Assembly (NCBI RefSeq): GCF_038396755.1
Contig: NZ_CP149822.1
Span: 2,914,001 to 2,978,000, forward strand
Direction: 5' to 3'
DNA: 64,000 bases
Origin: Chitinophaga pollutisoli
Lineage (GTDB): Bacteria > Bacteroidota > Bacteroidia > Chitinophagales > Chitinophagaceae
Position numbers and translations under genes: made by a program. The notes beneath the pieces were generated by a model. The model ran no database searches and had not been told where the DNA came from. It worked only from the letters and a program-made list of their open reading frames with translations. Below, piece after piece: positions 25,527-40,500 of this stretch (within the stretch, counting starts at the first letter, position 1; each line of letters opens with the position of its first letter).

Positions 25527-28500
25527 TTACCTGATAATAGTGATGGTTCCACGTTTATTCACAACCGTACCGTCCTGGAGGGTAGCGCGGAGCACGTAGT
25601 TGTATACGCCTACCGGCTGCTTCCTGCCGCTCATCGTACCATCCCATCCGCGTGCGCGTTCTTTCGACTCGAACACCAGCTGACCCCATTGGTTGTACAC
25701 CCTGAATTCCATCTGGCGGATCGTGGTGCCGTACACATAGAGGATATCGTTGGTGCCGTCGTTGTTCGGCGTGAAGGCGTTCGGAACGAATACAAGGTTA
25801 CCGGCCGGGTTATCGGTGCTGCCACCGCCCTGGAACCATGCGCTGTTCTGGCATTCGGTGGCCCCTACCGACATCACCTGGATGGTGACGTTCTGGTTTG
25901 GTTCGAGACCGCTTACCGTATGCGTAGTGCCCGTTAGGCCCGAACTCGGCTGCGTGAAGGTGATACCGCCGTCGGTAGACACCCTGTAACCCAGGGCCCC
26001 TGCGATCGCATTCCAGCTGAAGGTTACCGTGGTAGCCGTTCTGTTGGAAATTGAAATCGTCGGTGCCGGCAGCACTGCGTACACATTGATCGTTATCGCC
26101 GTGCGCGCGGCGCTCATGCAACCGCTTGCATTGCTGGCCGATACGTAGTAGGTGGTGGCCGCCGTGAGTGCCGGAGTGGTGAACACCGCACCCGTGAAGA
26201 TCGGCGTACCGCCCGTTGCAGACGTGTACCAGTTGAAGATAGTGCCCGCCTGCGTTGAGGTAGCCGTGATATCTACCGTGCTGTCGGGGCAAATTGTGTT
26301 GGCGTCCGCCGTCACCACCGGAACTACCGGTATGCCGCCTACTTCCGCTCTTGCCGTGGCTCTGCCCGCGCTGGCGCAGGAGCCGCCCACTACCGCTTCT
26401 ACATACACATTCAAACTGCTGGTCAGTGCGCCCGTAGTGTAGCTCGGCATGGTGCCGGACTGCAGGAGGGTGCCGCCGGAGGCCGCGTCGTACCAGTTGT
26501 AGGTCACGTTTGCCACAGGGTTCTGGATCGTGAAGGTAGCGGTAGCGCCGGAGCAGATATTCACCGTGCCGCCGTTAGCCAGTACCGGGGTAGACGGAGC
26601 GTCTGCCGGAATGAGGATCACCTGGGCGCGACCATTGCTGGCGCAGCTTCCGCCGAGCAGGGTAGCTTCAACGTATACCGTATCTCTCGCCGTCAGGCCC
26701 GCAGGCGTAGTGTAGCTCGATCCGGTGAAGAGGCGGGTGCCGCCGCTCGGTGCGTCGTACCAGTGGTATTGATAATCGGTACGCGCGTTCCTGATTCTGC
26801 CGGTAGCTCTCAGCCCGCGGCATACGGTTACTTCACCTTCAACAACCAGTGGCACTGCAGGTCCTGCTGTTACTGTTACGTTCACTGCTGTTCGAACGCT
26901 GCTGGCGCAGTTGCCCGCATTCACCGCTTCCACATAGAAAATGTCATTGGAGGTGATGGCCGGGGTGGTGTAAGAAGTGCCCGTTGCCAGGAGCGATCCG
27001 CCGGTGGCGGCGTCGTACCACCTGTAAGTAAGGCTGGCCTGCGGGTTTATTACGTTCATTGTAGCCATGTTGCCTACGCAAACCGTTATTGCGGTGGCGT
27101 CCACCGTTACAGTTCCCGGAACAGGGTTTACCGTGATGGCAACCGCCGTTCTGGTAGTGCTGGCGCAGGTGCCGTTATTGGATTCAACATAAAGTGTGGT
27201 TGATGCGCTGATGGCGTTCAACGTGTAGCTGATGCCCGTAGCCAGCGGCGTACCGCCGGTGAGCGTGCTGTACCAGTTGTAAGTGATGCCGGTTTGCGGC
27301 GTCTGGATGCTGAGGCGGACCGTGTCGCCCGCGCAAACCGTGGTACCGCCGATCACTACCGGTTGTGCCGGCGCCGTGGTGGCGATGAAGATCACCTGGG
27401 CGCGGCTGCCACTCGGACAATTGCCGGTGTTCATCGCTTCAACGTAAACAGTGTCGCGCATGGTCAGCGGAGCGGCTGCAGTGTAGGTTGCGCCCGTGAA
27501 GATCGGGGTGCCGCCTGTCGGTACATCGTACCAGCGGTAGATCACACCAGGTTGCGGTGTCACGCTTGCGGTCGGACGATTGCCTGCGCATACCGTTACC
27601 TCACTGTTGGTGACCGTCGGCGTTGCCGGAGCCGGCGTTACCGTTACTGTCACCTGCGTGCGGTTATTGCTGGCGCAATCGCTGGCGTTCACTGCTTCCA
27701 CATAGAAGTTTGCGTTTGCGGTCAGCACCGGAGTAGTAAAGGACGTTCCGGTTCCGAGCAGGTTACCGCCGGTTGCAGCGTCGTACCACCTGTAAATAAG
27801 GTTGGCCTGCGGGTTCGTTACGTTCATCATCGCCGTGCTGCCTGCGCATGCGGTTTTCGCGGTAGCGTCTACCGTTACGGATCCCGGAACAGGGTTCACC
27901 GTGATGGCAACCACCGTCCTGGCAGTAGTGGCGCAGGTGCCGTTATTGGCTTCCACGTAGAAGGAAGTGGATGCGCTGATAGCGTTCACCGTGAAGGTGG
28001 TGCCCGTTGCCAGCGGTGTTCCGCCAGCTGCGGTGCTGTACCAGCTGTAGGTGATGCCGGTCTGCGGCGTCTGGATGCTGAGGCGCACCGTGTCGCCAGC
28101 GCAAACCGTGGTACCGCCGATCACTACCGGTTGTGCCGGTGCGGCCGTGGCGACGAGGATCACCTGGGCGCGGATGCTGCTGGCGCAATCGCCTGCATTG
28201 GCTGCTTCCACGTAAATGGTATCACGCATCGTAAGCGGAGCGGCAGTTGTATAACTGTTGCCGGTGAACAGGAGGGTACCGCCGATCGGAGCGTCGTACC
28301 AGCGATAGGTAATGCCTGCCACCGGGCTGCTTACGCTCGCCGTGGGGCGGTTACCCGCGCACACCGTTACTTCGGCGTTGGTAACCGTCGGCGTTGCCGG
28401 ACGCGGCGTTACTGTTACGCTCACCTGGGTACGGGTCGCGCTTTCGCAATTGCTGCTGTTCACGGCTTCTACGTAATAGTTTCTGTTTGCGTTCAGCACC

Positions 28501-31500
28501 GGTGTGGTGAAGGATGCGCCCGTTCCCACAAGGGCTCCGCCGGTGGCGGCGTCGAACCACCTGTAGGTCAGGTTGGCCTGCGGGTTCAGCACATTCAGCG
28601 TTGCCGTGGTGCCAACGCAGATGGATTTGGAAGTTGCATCCACCGTGACAACCGGCGGCGCCGGGTTCACCGTTACCAGCACCGCGGTTCTGCTGGTGCT
28701 CACACATCCGCCCGCGTTGAGCGCTTCTGCATAGAAAGTAACGTTGGATGTATGCCCTGTAGCTGAGAAGGCACTACCGGTACCCAGGACACTGCCGCCT
28801 GTAGGTGCATTATACCACCTGTAGGTTATCCCTGCAACCGGATTCTGGATCGACAGCCGGATCGTATCGCCCGGACAGATCGATGTCGTGCCGGTTACTA
28901 CCGGCGTTACCGGGTTGGCGGCAATAGAAACGGTAACGCTTGTGAGGGAGGCGCTGCCGCATCCTGTTGCGTTAACAGCCTGCACAAAGAAGGTGTCGGC
29001 TGCATTTACCGGCCCGATCGGGAAGTTGGCGCCCGTGAACAGGAGCGTTCCGCCCGGTTGATCGTACCAATTGTAAGTAATGCCTGCCCCAGGCGTCAGT
29101 ACGCGGAGCGTATCGCGGCCGCCGCTACACACGGCAACACTGGTGGCCTGTACGGCCGGAACTGAGGGCAGGTTATTGTAGCTGACAAATGCTCTCGCCC
29201 TGGCTGAGCTGATACATGCACCCGTACCGATGGCATCTACGTAGTAAGAAACCGTGTCGGTTATAGCCGGTGTTACAAACACCGGACCAGTGAACACCGG
29301 CACACCACCCGTCGGTGCCGTATACCATCTGTAGGTGATACCTGCCTGCGGGTTGCGTACGCTGATGGTTGCGGTCTGGTTCAGACATACCGTGGTGGTA
29401 GCATTAGTTACCACCGGTACAGCCGGCGGCTGGTTCACGTTCACTGTAGCGGCAACGCGGCCACCTGCATTAGTACATCCACCCGCGGAACGCACCGCTT
29501 CCACATAATAAATCGTATTGTTCGAGAGTACAGGCGTCACGAAAGTATTGCCCATGAAGATTGGCGTGCCGCCGCTCACCACGTTGTACCAGCGATACAC
29601 CACACCCACTGCCGGTGATTGCACACGGAGAGTACCGGTTGTGCCGGAGCAGATCGAAATGCTGTCCAGTTCAAGTACCGGATCCGGCGGCAATGTAGCT
29701 ACCGTTACGGTTACCGTCGCACGGGTGGCGGTACCGCAGGTACCGTTGTATGATTCTACATAATAAGTCGTATTGACCGTGAGGTTCGGCGTGGTGAACA
29801 CACTGTCGAGGCTCAGCGGCACGCCACCGTTAGCAGCAGCAAACCAGCGGATCGTATGGGCCGGGTTGGCAGGACGAGCCTTCAGCACTGCGTTGTTACC
29901 GATACAGATCGTGGTATCGCCCGCGATGATGGCAGGAGCCGGCGGAACAGGCAGCACGTTCACCGTGGCTTGCGTACGGATCGGGTTTGCGCAATCTGTA
30001 GACGCGCGGTAGCTTTCGGCGTAGTAAACGGCAGTGGCATTCAGGACAGGCGTATTGAACACCTTGCCCACAAATACCGGCGTACCACCTGTAGCCTGCG
30101 TATACCAACGCACCGTTGCACTGTCTGACGCCGTTGCCGTCAGTGTAGTGCTGGTGCCGGCGCAAATGGTCACGTTGTTGGTTGTGATAACCGGTGACGA
30201 AAGCACCCTGTTCGCATAGTACACATTCACGTTCATCAGCGCACCCACCAGGCTGCGGACACGGATCTGAACGCTGGTGTACGGCGCTCCCGGCGCAAAG
30301 AGCACCGCTTGCTGGTTGGCGCCGCCCAGCAATACAACACGCAGCAACGAGCTGTTAAGCGTTCTCGTATCGTTGTTGGACGCGGCACCATTGAATGATG
30401 TAATCTCGATGCGGCCCAGCGCCGTGGCATCCAGCAGTCCGCCAGGCGTGGAGAAACGGAGTTTCACCGTATCGCCCGCCGCGGCAAGGCCGCCGAAGTT
30501 CAGATTATAGGTTACATCGCCCGCCACACCTACAGGAATGGAGATATTGGCGAAGTTGGTCGTATCATTGTCTACCGCGTTGTCCGGATTATTCACTGCG
30601 CACAAAACGCAAATACCGTTGATGCTCGAAGTAGCGGCATTCGCGAAGTCGCAACCTGGGTTGAAGTCACGGTTCACATTCACCGTTACGGCCGTCCGGT
30701 TAGCGCTGGCGCAACCTCCGGCAGACACGGCTTCCACATAATACGTCGTCGTATTCGCCAGTTGCGGCGTGGTGAAGGACGTACCGGTATGCACCGCAGT
30801 TCCGCCGGATGCCGTCGTATACCAACGATAGGTATAGGCCGCATTCGGAGCCGTGATGCCCAATGTCGCCGTCAAGCCGTAATCCACGATACCGCTCGCC
30901 GGAACGATCGTTACAGCGGGAGACGCAGGCAGTGCTTCCACCGTAATCGTTACCGAACGGGGCGTTGCACTCACGCACTGACCGCTGGAAGCCACCACAT
31001 AATAGGTCGCATTCGCACCGAGCGCAGGCGTCGTGAATACGGGACCGGTAAACACCAGGTTCGTCAGGCCGGCATCGCTGTACCACAGGAAAGTAACACC
31101 CGGCGTTGCGCTCGAAGCCGTCAGTACGGCAGAAGTCCCGAGGCAGACCGTGGCATTGCCCGGCGTTACATCCGGCACTTCCGGACGTTCGCTTACATTT
31201 ACCTGCACCGCCGTCCTCGTTGCGCTGGCGCATCCGCCCGCAGAAACCGCCTCCACGTAATAGGATACGGAACTGTCGAGCGCAGCCGTGATGAAATCAG
31301 CACCGGTGAACACGGGCGTTCCACCACTCTGCTGCGTATACCACCGGAAGGTAGCGCCCGCAGGACCGGTAGCCCTCAGCGTTGCCGTTGTACCCGCGCA
31401 GGTATTAACCGTAGCATTCTCTACGGTCGGAGCAGCAGGCGTAGCACCTACCGTCACCGTCGCGGTCACTCTGCCACCCGCATTCGGGCAACCACCGGTG

Positions 31501-34500
31501 GAGCGGATGGCTTCCACATAATAAATAGTTGTTCCGTTCAACGCTGGCGTGATGAAGGTGGTGCCTTCAAATTCAGGCGTCCCTCCTGTCAGCGTAGTAT
31601 ACCAACGATACACGACACCGGCAACCGGCGCAGGGATACGGAAAGTCGCATTGGCGCCCGCGCAAATACCCAGGCTGTCAGCTTCCAGAACCGGAGCCGG
31701 CGGAGCCGTGCTCACGGTTACCATTACCGACGTGCGGGTAGCGGATCCGCATTCGCCGTTGAATGCTTCAACATAATAAGTCGTATTGGCCGTGAGGTTC
31801 GGCGTGGTGAACACGCTGTCGAGGCTCAGCGGCGTACCGCCCGTTGCGGCTGCAAACCAACGGATCGTGAGGGCAGGGTCGGAAGGACGTGCAATCAGGA
31901 TCGCATTGTTACCGGCGCAGATCGTTGTATCTCCAGCGATGATGGCCGGCGATGCAGGGATCGGCAGCACGTTTACAGTAAATGCCGTGCGTACGGGGTT
32001 TGCGCAATTCGTGGAAGCACGATAGCTTTCGGCATAGTAAGTAGTGGTAGTACTGAGAGCAGGCGTTGTGAACGTCTTGCCGGTGAATACCGGAGTACCG
32101 CCCGTTGCCTGGGTGTACCAGCGAACCGTGGCGCTGTCAGACGCCGTGGCCGTCAGGATCGTGGTGCCGCCTGCGCAAATGGTGCTGTCGCTTGCGGTGA
32201 TTGTCGGCGGAGCCAACAATCTGTTCGCATAATAAACGTTGACATTCATCAACGCACCCACCAGGCTGCGAACCCGCAGTTGGATGCGATTGTAGCTGGC
32301 ACCCGGTCTGAAGAGCACCACTTGTTGGTTGGCGCCGCCCAGGAGCTCGACGCGCAGGAGCGAGCTACTCAGCGCCCTGGTATCGTTGTTGGATGTTGCA
32401 CCATTGAAGGAAGTAATCTCGATGCGGCCCAGCGCCGTGGCATCCAGCAATCCACTTGGTGTGGCGAATCGCAGTCTCACGGTATCACCCGCGGCGGCCA
32501 GCGACTGGAATGTCAGGTTGTAAGTCACATCGCCGGCAACACCTACCGGGATCGAGATATTGGTGAAGTTGGTAGTATCGTTATCCACCGCGTTGTCGGG
32601 GTTGTTCACCGCGCACAACAGGCAAACGCCATTAATGCTGGAAGTAGCCTGGTTGGCGAAGTCGCAGCCCGGGTTGAAGTCGCGGTTCACATTTACCGTT
32701 ACGGCCGTCCGTGTGGCGCTGGCGCAACCGCCAGCGGATATGGTTTCGGCATAATAGGTAATGGTATTGGTGAGTTGCGGCGTGGTGAAGGAATTACCCG
32801 TATGAACAGGGCTTCCGCCGTTAGCCTGCAGGTACCAGTTGTAGGTAGCGCCGGCTTGCGGAGTCGTGATCGACAGCGTGGCCGTCTGACCGTATTCCAC
32901 CGTGCCCGTTGCCGGATTGATGGACACGATCGGCGCGGCGGGCGCGGCTTCTACCAATACGCTAACCGTGCGCGCAGTAGTGCTTGCACATTGGCCGCTG
33001 GCGGCTACAACATAATAGGTCGTATTCGCGGTAATGGCAGGTGTATTGAATACGGCGCCTGTGTGTACCAGGTTTGTCAGGCCGGCATCGCTGTACCATC
33101 TGAAATCTACGCCGGGCGTAGTTGAAGTGGCGGTGAGCGTTGCGCTTCCACCCAGGCAGACCGCGGCGCTGGCCGGCGTTACATCCGGTGTAACAGGCCG
33201 GTCGGTTACGTTCACCTGTACCGCCGTCCGGGATGCGCTTGCGCAACCTCCCGCGGAAATGCCTTCCACATAATAGATCACCGAACTATCAAGCACCGGC
33301 GTGGTGAATGCGGCACCGGTAAATACCGAAGCGCCACCCGTTGCCGAAGTGTACCAGTTGAAGGTAGCGCCGGCGGGGCCGGTAGCGCGCAGCGTTGCCG
33401 TGGTACCCTCGCAGGTAGTTACCGTCGTACTTTCCACGGTCGGCGCAGCAGGAGCGGCGCCCATCTTCACGAACGCTCGCGTCCGAACCGGATTGGCGCA
33501 ATTCGTGGATGTTTTTACCGCTTCCACATAGAACACGGAATCAACCGAAACAGGTCCGGTAGTGAAGGATGTGCCCGTTGCAACCGGCGTACCGCCTGCG
33601 GCAGTAGTATACCAGCGGAAGAGCGTATTGGGCTTCGGCGCCACGTTGAAAGTAGCCGTTCCGCCTGCGCAGGTCGTAACCGTATCCGGCGTTACATCCG
33701 GCACGGCGATAAGCCGCTGCGCGTAATGAACATTCAGTGCGGAAATCAGTGTAGCCACGCCGGAATTGAGGCGCACTTCCACCCGGTCGAACACCGCTGT
33801 GGGCGCAAACGCAACAATCGCCTGCGTGTTGCCCGCCAGGAGGCGAAGGCTGATCAGGCTGTTGTTCAGCGCCGTACGGTCATTATTGTAAGTCGTTCCA
33901 TTATAAGTTGCGATCTGTGTTCCCCCCAGCAACCCTACATCAGCCAATGAAGCCGGGAAAGAAATCAGCAACCGTACGCTGTCGCCCGCGTCGCTGGACG
34001 ACGGGAAGATGAGCGTCTGCTGCGCATAAGCGCCCAACAGGCCTGCCACAACATGCAGCGAAGACCCTGAAGTGGTGCTCGCATCCACCGCTGCGCCCTG
34101 GTTATCAACGAAGCATCCGATGCAGATACCATTTACATTGCTCACCTGCGTAGTGGCAATATCGCAGGGAACGTCCGGGTTGGTGATCGTTACGTTCGCT
34201 ACTACCGCCACACGTTGGGCGCTCGCGCAACCCGTCGCATTCATGGCTTCCACATAATAGGTGGTCGTGGATTGCAGTGCGGGTGTAGTGAAACTCGGAC
34301 CGGCAAACAACGCCGTTCCGCCCACCGGCACATCGTACCAGCTGTAAGTAAGCGCAGGATTCGGATTGTCTACCGTGAAGGTAGCCGTGCTGCCTTGCGG
34401 GATGGTCACGGAATTAGCCGTTACCGTCACATCTGCCAGCCCCACTTCCACCACTACCGGTACCCTCGTTTCGCTGGGGCAATTGGTTGTACCGGATACC

Positions 34501-37500
34501 GCTTCGGCATAGTATACCGTATTGGCGGTTATCGCAGGCGTAACAAAAGATGCGCCCGTCGCCAGCGGCGTTCCGCCGGTTGGCGTGCTGTACCAGCGCA
34601 CCAAATTACCCGCCGCCACAGTGGCGTTCAGCGTGGCAGTCTGACCGCTGCAGACGTTCACGGTATCAGCCGCAATCGCCGGGCGGGCAGTTATCTGCTG
34701 TACATAGAATACATTGATTTCATTGAGTGCCGAAACCACACCGGTCAGGCGGATTTCCACATTATCGTACGCGGCAGAAGGAACGAATGACACCACGCTG
34801 CGGGTACCGCCGTTCAGTAATTGTACATTCAACAGGCCGCTATTCAATAACCTAACATCCGCGGCATTCTCCGTAGTCCCCATTCTCGGACGTACCGACG
34901 TTCCCGCCAGCAGGTTAAGATCGAGAAGCCCCGTAGTCGAACCCACCACCACACGGATCGAATCACCGATCGTGCTGGGCTGGGCAAAGGAAATACGCTG
35001 GTAAACAGATCCGCCCAGCAAGCCAACAGGCAGATGCAGCGAGGAAGCCGTTTCAGGATTATCATCCACCGCAAGCCCTGCATCATCCACACCGCACAAC
35101 AGGCAAAGGCCCAGGGTACCGGTAGAAGTGGAAACCGTGCCCCGGCCGCAAGACAGATCAGGACTACCCGGACCAACCGTCACCGTAATGGGAACGCTGG
35201 TGCGGATAAAGCTCGTCAACCCGTCTGGCGTTGCCGCCTGTACATAATAAGTTTTATCCTTCAGCAGCGTCGGCGTATTGAAAGTAGCCGTGGTGGCCAC
35301 CGGCACTCCGCCAGTCGGTGTTTCGTACCAGCTGAACGTTGCGCCGGGGAAACGGATCGATGCATTGAAGGTTGTATCGTTTCCGAAAGGAACGGTGGCG
35401 GCAGGAGGTACAACGGTAACCGGTACAAACGCGGCTGCTTCATACACATTGAGGCTTCCCAACGCGGTTACCAGTCCGTTCAGATCAATCCTAACGCCGT
35501 CGAATCCGGCCGTTGCGGGTATTACTACTTTGAATTTGCTCACAGCGCCGGTCACATCCAGCCCCAGCGCCTGGAGATTCACCAGGTCGGCGTCGAGCGT
35601 GATGGGATTGCCATTCGGCGTGCTTCCATTATAAGTTTCCACGCGGATGCCGGAAAGCAATTGCGCGCTCAGCGTTTGGCTGGGTACACCCAGGAACAGC
35701 GCGATGCTGTCGCCCGCCTGGTAGGTTCCGGGGAATTTAACCAGCTGTCCCACCGATCCCAACGCGCCAACGGCCATCGTGATTTGTGAAGCAGTCGTCG
35801 TATCCTGGTCCACCGCCAGACTCGGGTTCGCTACGCTGCAGCCCAGGCAAACGCCGCCAACCAGCGGGCTCTGCTGCGCGTCGCCATATGTCCACAAGGG
35901 ACCAGGGCCCGCATTCGCCGTTACCGTGGCCGAAGTGCGCGAAAAACTGCGCTTACCGTCCGACGGGGTGAATGCTTCCGCAAAATAAGTTTTGGTACGG
36001 GTAAGAACAGGCGTCGTAAATGCCGCAGCATTTCCAACGGCCGTGCCGCCTTTCATCGCCTCAAACCACGCGTAAGTGGCGCCTGGCGCGCGAACGCTGG
36101 CGGTCATGGTAGCGGTGGCGCCGGAAGCGATCACCGGTGCAGGAGGCGTAATGGTCAGCGGCATAAAAGCAACCGCCTCATACACACGCAAGCCATTCAA
36201 CCCTGCCAGCGCTGCCGACAGGCCGATGCTTACACCATCGAAAGCCTGACTCACCGGGAAGGTCACACGGAATTTGCCCGTGCTGCCCACACCGAGGCCC
36301 AGGGGCTCCAGCCTTACGAGGTTGCTGTTCAACGCAATGGCGTCGCCGTTGGGCGTGGCGCCGATATAGGTTTGTGCGGTCAATCCGCCCAAAGCGGTCA
36401 GGCTGAACAACTGATCCGGCAGTTCCAGGAACAGCGCGATGCTGTCGCCCGATTGGTAAACACCCGGGAAGTGGATGACCTGTGAAACACTGCCCAGTGC
36501 GCCCAGCGGCATACCGATCAGCGAGGAAGTGGTGGTATCCTCATCCACTGCGTTAGCCGCGTCCGTAATGTTGCAACCTACACAAACACCGCCGATCACG
36601 GGGCCGTCCTGCGTGGTGCCATATGTCCAGAGCGGACCGGGGCCGCCACCCACGTTAACGGTTGCCATGGTGCGCACGTAGCTCTTCTTGCCATCGGGCG
36701 TGCTGGCTTCCACATAATAAATGGTTTGGCGGGAAAGATTCGGCGTATTGAAAGTAGCCCCCGTAAATACGGATGTACCGCCGGTGGGCGAAGTAAACCA
36801 GTTGAAAGTTACCGGAGCCAGGCGGTTTGCCGCGGCAATGGTGGCGGATGTATTGAGGGGTATGGTTTGAACCGGAGGCGTTACCGTAACAGGCACCATG
36901 GCCGTGGCTTCGTACACTTGCAGATTGCTGAGACCGCCAACTACAGGGGCCAGCGAGATCTGCACCGCGTCAAAATCCGCACCCACAGGAAGCGTCACCC
37001 TGAATTTCCCGGTTGCGCCCACCGGAATACCCAGCACCTGCGCATTGGCGAGCGCTGTGTTAAATGCGGCGGCATCGTTGTTGGAAGCGCTGCCGCTGAA
37101 TGATTCGATGCGGATGCTGTTGAGCAGTTGCAAAGACAGGAGCTGCCCCGCCGGGATGCCCAGGTCGAGGATGATGCTGTCGCCCGGATGATAATTGCCC
37201 GGGAAGCGGATCAGCTGGCCCGCGTTGGAAAGCACACCCAACGGGATATTGATCGTAGATGCGGTGGTCGTGTCTTCGTCGATCGCCAGTTCCGGGTTTT
37301 GTACGGTGCAACCCAGGCAAATGCCACTCAGGACAGGACTGGTTTCCGTATCGCCGTAAGACCACAGCGGCCCGTCGGCCCCGCCAACCGTTACCGGCAC
37401 GGCAGTACGCACATAGCTGGTTACGCCGCCGGCCACTGCTTCCACATAGTAAGTGGTACTGCGGGAGAGGTTGGGTGAATTGAAAGTGGCGCCCGTGCCA

Positions 37501-40500
37501 ACCGGGGTACCGCCCGTGGGCGCTGTATACCAGTTGAAGGTGGCGCCGGCAGGACGAACCGTTGCGCTGAGGCTCGCTGATGTACCATATGGGATCACCG
37601 CAGGGTTCGGCGTCACAGATACCGGGATCATCGCCACCGCTTCATAAATACGCAGCGTCGCCAATTCGGCTAAAATGGCGTTCAGATTCACCTGCACCGC
37701 GTCGAATGAACTGGAAACGGGAACGCTGACGCGGAACTTCGGTGTACCGCCCAGCCCAACGCCCAGCGCCTGCACATGAATGAGGTCGGTGCCAAGGCTC
37801 AAAGCTGCGCCTGCGGCGGCCGTACCCAGGTAAGGCTGCAGGGAAATGTTGGTAAGGAGGGATTTCGTGTATAATACGCCGGGCAGTTCCAGATCAAGTA
37901 TAATGCTGTCGCCCGACTGATAAATACCGGGGAATTTGATCAGCTGTCCCACCGTGCTGGCAACACCCACGGGCGACGACAAGGTGCTGAAGGTCGCAGG
38001 GTCGCCGTCTACCGCGTTGAGCGGATCGTTTACCGAGCAAAGGAGACAAATGCCGCCGAGCTTCGGGCTTTCTTCCTCGAAGCCGTAAGACCATAAAGGT
38101 CCGGCGCCGCCGCCCAGGTTCACGGTGGCGAGGGTACGGGTAAAGCTCGTTTTGCCGTCAGGCGTGCTGGCAGCCACATAATAGCGGGCCCTTGCCGTGA
38201 GGTTGGGGGTATTGAAAGTGGCGCCCGTAAATACCGGGGTACCGCCCGTAGGAGTGGTATACCAGTTGAAAGTGGCCGTGGAAAGCCGGTTGGCCGCGGT
38301 GATGGTGGCGGAAGTATTGTAAGGAACGGTTTGCGTAGCTGGGTTCACCGTCACGGGGATAGTGGCGGTGGCTTCGTACACTTGCAGGTTGGTGAAACCG
38401 CCGATCAACGGGGTCAGTGAAATTTGTACCGCGTCGAAGTCGGTGTTGACGGGGAGGCTCACGCGGAATTTACCGGTGGGGCCTACGTTGATGCCGAGGG
38501 CCTGCGCATTGGCGAGTGCGGTATTGAAGGTGGCCGCGTCGTTATTGGCGGTGCTGCCGTTGAACGTTTCGATCCGGATGCCGCTGAGCAGCTCCAGCGA
38601 AAGATTCTGACCAGCAGGAATACCGAGGTTGAGAATGATGCTGTCTCCCGCGTGGTAATTGCCGGGGAAGCGGATCAGCTGGCCGGCGTTGGACAATACG
38701 CCGACGGCAATATTGATGGAAGACGCGGTGGTGGTATCCTGGTCCACCGCGAGTTCAGGGTTCGAAACGGAGCAACCGAGGCATACGCCGCTGAGTACGG
38801 GGCTCGTTTCCGTATCGCCATACGTCCACAGCGGGCCGTCGGCGCCGCCAACCCTTACGGGCACTGCGGTTCTGGTGTAGCTGGTGATGCCGTTGGCAAC
38901 CGCTTCTACATAGTAAGTGGTGCTGCGGGTAAGGTTGGGTGTGTTGAAAGTAGCGCTGGTGCTCACAGGCGAGCCGCCGGTGGGCGTGGTATACCAGGCA
39001 AAGGTTGCGCCGGCCGGGCGCACGGTGGCGCTCAGGCTGGTCGATGTTCCGTAGGGAACAACCGGGGCCGCGGGGCTCGCGGCCACGGGAATCATGGCTA
39101 CTGCTTCATATACACGGAGGGTTCCAAGCTCTGCGAGCAAGGCGTTGAGGTTCACCTGCACACCGTCAAATGCGGCGGTGGCGGGAATGCTGACGCGGAA
39201 TTTGGGTGTTCCGCCGAGGCCGAGGCCCAGCGCCTGGACGTGGATCAGATCCGTGCCAAGGCTCACCGCCGCACCGGCAGTGGCTGCACCGAGGTAAGGC
39301 TGCAGGCTGATATTGGTGAGGAGGGATTTGGTATACAATACGCCTGGCAGTTCCAGGTCGAGGATGATGCTGTCGCCGGGTTGGTAAATACCGGGGAATT
39401 TGATGAGTTGCCCCACCGTCGAAAGCGCGCCCACGGGCGAGGAAAGGGTACTGAATGTGGCCGGGTCCGCGTCAACTGCGCTTTCGGGGAGTTTACCGAA
39501 CAGAGCGCACAGATGCCGCCGAGTTTGGGGCTTTCCTGCTGATCGCCGTAGGACCAGAGCAGGCCAGCGCCGCCGCCCACGTCAACGGTTACGCCTGTAC
39601 GCAGAATACTGGTAAGGCCATCGCCCGTGGTAGTGGCTTCCACATAGTATTTGTTCACGCCGCGGGTGAGTACGGGCGCATAGGTGGCGCCGGCGGAGAG
39701 GAGGGTTCCGCCGGTGGGAGCGTCGTACCAGCGGAAGGTCGCCGCACCGAGTCGGTGAGCGGCCGTCATGGTCGCGGGCGCGCCGGCGGGACTGATAATA
39801 GGATTAGCGGCAGGTGTAATGGTAACAGGCACCACGGCGGCGGCCTGGAATAATTGCATGTCGTAGGCGAGGCTCACGAGCCCGCCGAATGTGATGGCCA
39901 CCTGGTCGAACTGGCTGGTGATGGGAATCACCGCCCTTCTTTTTCCGGTGGCGCCAATACCGAGGAGCTGAACATTGACGGCGGTGCCGAGGCGCACGTC
40001 CTGGCGGGCGGTAGCGCCGCCGCCGAGGTAAGTCCTCACGCGCACGTTATTCAACACGGAAGCGTCAACGATCCCGGAGGTAGTGAGTGCGAATTCGACT
40101 ACGAGGCTATCGCCGGGTTCGTAGGTTCCGGGGAAAACAATGCGTTGCCCCATATCCGCGACAAGGCCTACTGCCATATTATAAAGGGCAGCGGTATTGG
40201 GATCATTGTCGATGGCGTTACCGGCATCGGAGATGGAGCATCCGATACAGGTAAGGGAGATGATGTTGGTAGCTGTGGCACCGCGGGAGTAGATGGGTCC
40301 GGCGGCGAAGAAACTACGTACAGCCGTCGCATTTAGCCATGAAAGGCGTGCGTCGTCATGCAACATGGGGGAACGCCCGAACCATTCTTCGGGCAAAGTG
40401 GCAGGGGGTTTCTCCGGATACCACCAATATTGATTATATGCTGCGGGGGAGGCAGCGCGCGCGTTTCCGCCCCATCCTAGCACGAGGGCTGCGGACAGCA

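Noticed and set aside
30762..33125. 787-codon plus-strand open frame inside the adhesin region
   Set aside because: Antisense of Ig-like repeats; Arg/Gly/Ser-rich without motif. Open only because of high GC and repeat structure.
25600..39500. CRISPR-like or satellite array suspected from many direct repeats
   Set aside because: Repeats are in frame, translate to Ig-like and CxxC modules, and have no constant repeat/spacer design.
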